Shown here: positions 1 through 4,235 of the stretch, in pieces
Position numbering within the stretch: the first letter of the stretch is position 1
How the letters are laid out: every line of letters begins with the position of its first letter
Source of the DNA: DATDRQ01 sp035291645
Lineage (GTDB): Bacteria; Chloroflexota; Anaerolineae; Anaerolineales; UBA4823
Assembly (NCBI GenBank): GCA_035291645.1
Contig: DATDRQ010000211.1
Location: 1-6,325 of the forward strand
Direction of reading: 5' to 3'
Length of the DNA: 6,325 nt
Position numbers and translations under genes: made by a program
The notes under the pieces: model-generated
Told to the model about the DNA's origin: nothing
The model's input: only the letters and a program-made list of their open reading frames with translations
Databases searched by the model: none

Positions 1-785
1 TTGCTTGTATCGAGGACCACGTACAGGCAGGTTACAAACATATTCCGCGGGATATCTGCGACCAACAGGTTATTCAACCGCTCCAGTACTTTTCCAGGGG
101 CCGAAACACGTTCGGTGGTGGAACGCAGGAAACTGCGGGTGGTTGCCATGACCAATGCAGCCGGGACGCCCTTATCCGTCACGTCACCAATCACGATCCC
201 CAGCCGCCCATCGGGTAAATATATAAAATCGTAAAAATCGCCTCCCACCGCGCGTGCCGGTTGCCAATACGCGTCTGCCCGCCAGCCTTGCACCTCCGGG
301 ACAGATTTCGGCAGCAACGTTTCCTGGATGATCCGGGCCACCCTCATTTCCTGCTCTAATCGTTCGCGTTCGCGTACCTCGATCTGCTGTTGGCGCACCA
401 GCTGGGCGACCCGCACAGCCGGAGCCGCCTGGCTGGCAAGGTTGTTTAACAGCCTTTGATCATCGACCGAGTAATCCTGCTCGCTCAGCCGGTCTCCCAA
501 ATTCAGCAACCCGATCAGTTCGCCCTGGCTAATCAAGGGCACCACCAGCTTGACCCCGGCTTGCTTGAGTGTAAGCAGCGCCGGTGAGTCCAGATTGATC
601 TTATCGACCTCTACTGCTCCGGGAGCGCTCTGAAAATAAGCCACGATCGGATCCTCGACCGGGAATTCAAATCCGATCTCAATCCCTCGGCTTTGACCTT
701 CCCCGACCACGGGAACAGATGCCTTCTCCTCTCGAGAGGAATCGCCGACAAGAATTCGCCAGAAGTTCTTGATGGGGTATGCCAT
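1..785 (-). CDS. GAF-PP2C (RsbU/SpoIIE-type) serine/threonine phosphatase, C-terminus cut by window edge
   Basis: The visible 261 codons have no stop and run off the left edge. Residues about 40-125 resemble the later part of a GAF domain (G-V-K-L-V-V-P-L, then G-E-L-I-G-L-L-N-L-G, then a helix ending Q-A-A-P-A-V-R). A charged helical linker follows (about 126-160, ending in I-I-Q-E-T-L-L-P). The PP2C catalytic domain begins with G-G-D-F-Y-D-F (181-187) and G-D-V-T-D-K-G (200-206). D183 and D201 fit the metal-binding aspartates of this family, whose members dephosphorylate serine or threonine on partners such as anti-sigma-factor antagonists. There is no signal peptide or membrane helix, so it should be cytoplasmic. 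ATG 785 is the only start after an in-frame TAA at 795-797, but its ribosome site is poor (CAGG). A GTG at 710 (codon 26) follows a GAGGAGAAGG tract at 11 nt and is a real alternative. The gene lies 71 nt after the membrane-protein gene, with a SARP-like promoter in the gap. Its cellular target is unknown. Confidence 0.9.
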   Translation of the reverse strand, partial: MAYPIKNFWRILVGDSSREEKASVPVVGEGQSRGIEIGFEFPVEDPIVAYFQSAPGAVEVDKINLDSPALLTLKQAGVKLVVPLISQGELIGLLNLGDRLSEQDYSVDDQRLLNNLASQAAPAVRVAQLVRQQQIEVRERERLEQEMRVARIIQETLLPKSVPEVQGWRADAYWQPARAVGGDFYDFIYLPDGRLGIVIGDVTDKGVPAALVMATTRSFLRSTTERVSAPGKVLERLNNLLVADIPRNMFVTCLYVVLDTS

Positions 786-794
786 ATATACCTG

Positions 795-836
795 ATTTTA
801 TCGAGGAACCGTTCCGAAATCGTTACGAAAACCGTT
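795..836 (-). promoter_or_regulatory. SARP-like tandem-repeat operator and -10 before the phosphatase gene (site A)
   Basis: Read on the minus strand, three AACGR copies start at 836, 824 and 813, so they are 12 and 11 bp apart, on one face of the helix. Eight nucleotides separate the last copy from TAAAAT (800-795), a plausible -10 box. The same layout occurs at 4135-4176. Direct repeats at about 11 bp placed 8 bp before the -10 are typical of SARP activators such as AfsR. That the regulator at 4236 binds here is inferred. The -10 lies only 9 nt before ATG 785, so the transcript would be almost leaderless unless translation starts at GTG 710. Confidence 0.6.
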
Positions 837-856
837 GAGATAGCAGGCTTTTACAC

Positions 857-2164
857 TTATTTTTCGATTTTCTGATATCGCCCATCTGGTGCTTTCAATA
901 GTATCGAAATCCGGCTCGGCTGCATTGTCTCCCGCACCACCGACTTCAACTGATCACACAATTGGTTGAGATCAACCTCTTCCCTCAATTTGTTGCTGAA
1001 GGCTGCCAGTGTTTTTGCTGCATCATACCTGCTTCGATAGAACCGCCGGTCAATTACAGATTGAATCCTTCGCTGTAAAGGGATGAATAACGCCGCGATG
1101 CCTAGAGTGGAAAGCACCGTTACCATTTGAGATTGACCCCGTCCGGTAAAGGTCAGAAAGACACCTTGGAGGATGACCACGCTGACGAGATAGATGATCA
1201 CGAGCAAACCGGTCAAGGCGCCATAAACCAGAGCCCGGTTGATCAGGATATCGATATCCCAAAGACGGTATCGGAGTACGGCGATAGCAAACGATACCGG
1301 GAAAAGCAGACCGAAAAGCGTGGATATGGTTAATCCCACCATCTGGGAAAGAAAAGAGAATGTGAAGAAGGATGGCCCGAGATTTTGATACAACAAGTTG
1401 GAAGCTTCAGGGACTCGCAGAGATGGGACGATGACGAAAGGGACAAAAAACGCCAGGGGGCCAAGTACAGCCGCGAACAATCCGAGAATTGCCCACTTCG
1501 TTTGCTGTCTTTGGATTGGACTCGATACTTCTTTGTAGCGGTATACCTGGGCGTACACACCCGTCAACGATACGATTAATAACATGAGCAGTTGGAGCGG
1601 AATCGCCCAGCTCGTCAGGCTTAACGGAGAGTGTGGAAAAATAACTGCAAAAATCGCCAGGAAACCCCACAAGATCGATGGTAGTATCGTCCATTTGGGG
1701 ACAAATTTACCATCCGGGAAAAGGTAGAGCAGGTTAATACTCGAGATAAGGGCGACAATGGCGATGATCATAAATAATAAATTCGCAGTAAGAATATTCT
1801 CTCCAGTCGCATACATTCTAGAAAGCGGGATAATCGCTCCATTGCTTACCAGAGCGTACGCCACCAAGAGAGCCAACCAATCACCCGGTCGGCGCCAGAA
1901 TATGATCATCGCGATGATAGCGTGCGCCGAAATGAGGATCACGTTGATCGAGACAACATAAATCGCGAGAGTGCGGCTGGTCACCCCGAGATCCAATAAC
2001 GAGCGAGTATCGGCGTTTTGGACCAGATCGCCAAACCGGGTATTAATTCCTTGGACGAACAGGGCGATCGTAAGGACAAGGAGGATGATCCACCCGATCC
2101 GTGCAGCTGCCAGCCAGGGATTGATTGGGTAACTATTCGAACTTAAATCAGAGGATTTCAGCAT
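857..2164 (-). CDS. Ten-helix membrane protein, Chloroflexota sensor type
   Basis: The 435-residue protein has about ten hydrophobic segments, near residues 21-39, 66-90, 96-116, 127-149, 158-176, 183-206, 221-245, 267-298, 309-336 and 346-362. Recognisable family motifs are P-I-Q-R-Q-Q-T-K-W (216-224), R-Y-R-L-W-D-I-D-I-L-I-N-R (298-310) and I-D-R-R-F-Y-R-S-R-Y-D-A-A (371-383). A cytoplasmic tail follows, with R-E-E-V-D-L (394-399) and E-T-M-Q-P (412-416). I know this arrangement from Chloroflexota membrane proteins, where the same module is often followed by GAF, kinase or phosphatase domains. Here the chain stops soon after the first helix and strand of what looks like a GAF domain, and the next gene begins with the rest of such a domain. 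No kinase or other catalytic motif is visible, so a sensing or anchoring role is inferred. ATG 2164 lies 17 nt after the cytochrome stop, with only a weak ribosome site, which suggests co-transcription and perhaps translational coupling. Confidence 0.85.
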   Translation of the reverse strand: MLKSSDLSSNSYPINPWLAAARIGWIILLVLTIALFVQGINTRFGDLVQNADTRSLLDLGVTSRTLAIYVVSINVILISAHAIIAMIIFWRRPGDWLALLVAYALVSNGAIIPLSRMYATGENILTANLLFMIIAIVALISSINLLYLFPDGKFVPKWTILPSILWGFLAIFAVIFPHSPLSLTSWAIPLQLLMLLIVSLTGVYAQVYRYKEVSSPIQRQQTKWAILGLFAAVLGPLAFFVPFVIVPSLRVPEASNLLYQNLGPSFFTFSFLSQMVGLTISTLFGLLFPVSFAIAVLRYRLWDIDILINRALVYGALTGLLVIIYLVSVVILQGVFLTFTGRGQSQMVTVLSTLGIAALFIPLQRRIQSVIDRRFYRSRYDAAKTLAAFSNKLREEVDLNQLCDQLKSVVRETMQPSRISILLKAPDGRYQKIEK

Positions 2165-2181
2165 GCTCTTCAGGAAGTCTT

Positions 2182-3078
2182 TCAGGGCGCCTGAGTCTCT
2201 GGAGCAGATTCGACCGCAGGGATCGATTGGAGGTACGACCAGATCGCCTTAATCTCAATATCGTTCAATTGCTTGAAACTCGTCCAGGGCATATCATCCG
2301 AGAGAATCTGGCGGTTTTCAGGAGTCACCCCGAACCGCATGACCTGCTCGAAATCCTCGAATGTCCAGTTTGCCAGTTCGCCCCCCGGCGTGAGGTTCAA
2401 TCCGGCGCCGACCTGTACCCCGCCACCCAGGTTATCTCCATGGCAATTCTTGCAAGTGTTCGCCAGATATTCTCCATACTCTTTTGTCTCGCTTGGCAGT
2501 ACCATAGGCGGACGGGGTGCGCTGTGATCTATGCCCTCGGCACCGAATAATCCCGGCTCCATCAACACAAAAAACCTTCCAACCGGGCCAATTCTCCTCT
2601 CCGGCAACTCATTGTCAACCGGGGGAATGCTTTTTACATAGGCTATAACACTGGCCAAATCTTCATCGCTAAGAAAGTAGAACCAGGGTGATGGCATGAT
2701 TAGGAGTGCTTTTCCATCCTTTCTCACGCCATGCCGGATGGCGCGCACCCAGTCCTCATCAGTATATGTTCCGCCGATTCCACCTTTCCCTGACGTCAGA
2801 TTGCTCATTGAGATCGTTGCCACCATCGGACCTTCATCCAACGTTGAACCAGACAAGTCTATGCCATGGCATTCATGGCATAGTAAGACGGCTTTCGCCA
2901 AATGCTCGCCCCGCGCAATGGCCTCGGCGTCGGCCGGGATCTCTAACGGTTCAACCTGGATTTCATACCTCCGATTCAATTTATTTCCTGTTATCAGATA
3001 GATGGAGGCGACGGCAATCAGGATCAGAGCAATCAGAATTCCCAGGATGACGCCCATCCACTTCAGAAAACCACTCAT
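2182..3078 (-). CDS. Membrane-anchored diheme cytochrome c
   Basis: This 298-residue protein starts with a short K-W anchor and an uncleaved-looking hydrophobic helix (about 7-30), so the haem domains should sit outside the cytoplasmic membrane. Domain 1 has C67-H-E-C70-H71, and M128 in I-M-P-S-P-W is the likely sixth ligand. Domain 2 has C209-K-N-C212-H213, with M263 in D-D-M-P-W as the likely ligand. The pattern N-L-T, then W...A-I-R-H-G-V, then M-P, then L-S-D-E-D-L..V-I-A-Y-V resembles the cytochrome subunits of membrane alcohol and aldehyde dehydrogenases (AdhB-like), which have three haems rather than two. It should carry electrons, but no partner dehydrogenase or oxidase is in the window. 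ATG 3078 is preferred over TTG 3087 because GGGG lies 9 nt upstream and the N-terminus then matches the paralogue (M-S-G-F-L-K-W versus M-G-K-I-L-K-W). The TTG start would add three residues. Confidence 0.93.
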   Translation of the reverse strand: MSGFLKWMGVILGILIALILIAVASIYLITGNKLNRRYEIQVEPLEIPADAEAIARGEHLAKAVLLCHECHGIDLSGSTLDEGPMVATISMSNLTSGKGGIGGTYTDEDWVRAIRHGVRKDGKALLIMPSPWFYFLSDEDLASVIAYVKSIPPVDNELPERRIGPVGRFFVLMEPGLFGAEGIDHSAPRPPMVLPSETKEYGEYLANTCKNCHGDNLGGGVQVGAGLNLTPGGELANWTFEDFEQVMRFGVTPENRQILSDDMPWTSFKQLNDIEIKAIWSYLQSIPAVESAPETQAP

Positions 3079-3130
3079 ATTTATCAACCCCGCTTCCGAG
3101 TTAAGGTCGGAATATCCACTCAGAAAAGCT

Positions 3131-3145
3131 GATTGATTTTATCAA
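3131..3145 (-). promoter_or_regulatory. Possible internal promoter / dyad between the two cytochrome genes
   Basis: The 105-nt gap between the cytochrome genes holds TAAAAT on the minus strand (3141-3136), inside a short dyad TTGAT-TTT-ATCAA (3133-3145). Ten bases (GATAAAATCA) are shared with the -10 region of site A. A start here would give a leader of about 50 nt to ATG 3078. No AACGR tandem repeats and no clear -35 are present. The dyad resembles an FNR box but has a 3-nt instead of a 4-nt centre. This is a weak candidate. Confidence 0.25.
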
Positions 3146-3176
3146 GAATCGCTGATTTCTGATGATTGAATTCTTG
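3143..3176. repeat. Imperfectly spaced inverted repeat in the cytochrome intergenic gap
   Basis: CAAGAAT (3143-3149) is the exact reverse complement of ATTCTTG (3170-3176), with a 20-nt AT-rich centre. The stem is short and has no U-run, so it is not a convincing terminator. It could be a weak mRNA hairpin that modulates expression of the second cytochrome, or chance. Confidence 0.25.
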
Positions 3177-3183
3177 CCCGATC

Positions 3184-4101
3184 TCAATTACCCCTTTCCT
3201 CAGCCGGCAATGTCCGCAGGAACGAGAAGATAGATAGGAGGTCTTCATCCGTCATCCCGCCGTAAGTAGGCCACGGCATTGCTTCCGGATCGAGCGTCCG
3301 CCCACCCGGTGTAACCCCATTCCGCATAACTTTTAAGAAATCGCCTTCTGTCCAGTTCGCCAGGTCTCCTGCGGGAGTAAGATCGGAAGACTCCGGAGTT
3401 CCTTCCTCTGCAAACGGAAGGGGGCCTCCGCTCAGGTCCTGTCCATGGCAGGCCCGGCAGTCTCCAATCGAAACTAGATAGCCTCCATACTCAGTAGTTC
3501 CGGGCTGAGGAGCCATTTGGGGGGACGAAATGGGTGCTCCTACGGAAGCGGGCCCGAACATTCCCAGGGCTAACATAACCTTTCCGATGGTGTTTACCTG
3601 AAACGGGGGCATCTCATTCTTGACCGGTTCGAGCTTCCTCAGATACCCGATCAAGGCTGCCACGTCCGCATCGCTGAGTGCATGGTAACTGTAGGATGGC
3701 ATGACGACCAGTTCCACCCCTTCCCGATCCACCCCTTCCCGGATAGCTCGGGCGATCTCGCCATCTGACCAGCCGCCTAGCCCTGTCTCTTCGTCGGGTG
3801 TCAGGTTCGGAACCGTGAAGACGCCGCTAACCGGCCCAAAGTTGATCGCCTCGGATTCTCCCAGATAAGGATTTCCTTCCGGAGAGTGGCATGCCTTATC
3901 ACACCCCATCACGTTCTCCAGTAAATATTCCCCGCGGGCTACTCCCTCCGGGCTCGTATCTGCGTTGATCACGGGCACCGGTCGATCGAGGGTACGTTTA
4001 AAGGAGACCTGCCCGTAAATAATCAATCCAACCAGGATCAAAATCAAGAGCAGCACCAATCCGCCGAGGCCAATCCCGATCCATTTTAGTATCTTCCCCA
4101 T
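3184..4101 (-). CDS. Membrane-anchored cytochrome c with one CX3CH and one CXXCH haem motif
   Basis: This 305-residue protein has an N-terminal anchor helix (about 8-29) after M-G-K-I-L-K-W, so the rest should be extracytoplasmic. The second haem site is canonical (C215-R-A-C218-H219), and M275 in A-M-P-W is its likely sixth ligand. The first is C67-D-K-A-C71-H72, with one residue more than normal between the cysteines; its expected ligand M134 (V-M-P-S-Y) is present. P-N-L-T-P-D-E-E-T-G (98-107), W-S-D-G-E-I-A-R-A-I-R-E-G-V and L-S-D-A-D-V-A-A-L-I-G-Y-L place it with AdhB-like cytochromes. It is clearly paralogous to the cytochrome encoded just downstream, probably by tandem duplication. It is the first gene of the leftward series. 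ATG 4101 has a strong AGGAG (4114-4110) at 8 nt and lies about 27 nt after a predicted start point from site B. The electron donor and acceptor are unknown. Confidence 0.93.
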   Translation of the reverse strand: MGKILKWIGIGLGGLVLLLILILVGLIIYGQVSFKRTLDRPVPVINADTSPEGVARGEYLLENVMGCDKACHSPEGNPYLGESEAINFGPVSGVFTVPNLTPDEETGLGGWSDGEIARAIREGVDREGVELVVMPSYSYHALSDADVAALIGYLRKLEPVKNEMPPFQVNTIGKVMLALGMFGPASVGAPISSPQMAPQPGTTEYGGYLVSIGDCRACHGQDLSGGPLPFAEEGTPESSDLTPAGDLANWTEGDFLKVMRNGVTPGGRTLDPEAMPWPTYGGMTDEDLLSIFSFLRTLPAEERGN

Positions 4102-4134
4102 GTTCCATTCTCCTTTACTAGATAATATTTTTCA

Positions 4135-4176
4135 ATTTTAATTTCTAAGCGTCCAAAAATCGTTACGAAAGCCGTT
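4135..4176 (-). promoter_or_regulatory. SARP-like tandem-repeat operator and -10 of the cytochrome operon (site B)
   Basis: On the minus strand, copies AACGG (4176-4172), AACGA (4164-4160) and a weaker GACGC (4153-4149) are spaced 12 and 11 bp. Eight nucleotides later comes TAAAAT (4140-4135). The block AACGGYTTTCGTAACGATTT is shared with site A, differing only at the Y. The predicted start point near 4128 leaves a normal leader with AGGAG before the cytochrome ATG. The element lies in the 134-nt divergent gap, 60 nt upstream of the regulator gene, so it could also serve autoregulation. Confidence 0.65.
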
Positions 4177-4205
4177 CCAGGGCGGGGTTGGTTTCCTTTT
4201 TCGAG

Positions 4206-4211
4206 TAAAAT
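4206..4211 (+). promoter_or_regulatory. Possible -10 box for the rightward regulator gene
   Basis: TAAAAT lies 24 nt before the GTG start and about 30 nt to the right of site B. No good -35 is found at 16-18 nt, which fits a weak or activator-dependent promoter. The assignment rests on the hexamer alone. Confidence 0.3.
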
Positions 4212-4223
4212 ACCCGGGATTAT

Positions 4224-4228
4224 AGGAG
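4224..4228 (+). promoter_or_regulatory. Ribosome binding site that fixes the GTG start of the regulator
   Basis: AGGAG lies 7 nt before GTG 4236. An in-frame TAA at 4206-4208 excludes a longer reading frame, and the conserved start of the winged-helix domain (F-Q-V-R-L-L-G) begins a few codons later, so this non-ATG start is well supported. Confidence 0.75.
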
Positions 4229-4235
4229 CATTAAG

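Noticed and set aside
786..856. Frameshift joining the membrane protein and phosphatase genes into one broken gene
   Set aside because: The gap has several stops, the reading frames differ, and it holds a promoter element matched elsewhere in the window, so two separate genes are the better reading.
2861..2872. 12-bp perfect palindrome ATGCCATGGCAT
   Set aside because: It results from the repeated Cys-His codons of the CHECH haem motif in the second cytochrome gene; no regulatory meaning is needed.
3133..3145. FNR/CRP-type box (TTGAT...ATCAA) before the second cytochrome gene
   Set aside because: The half-sites are perfect but the centre is 3 nt; FNR-family sites need 4 nt, so a canonical FNR box cannot be claimed.
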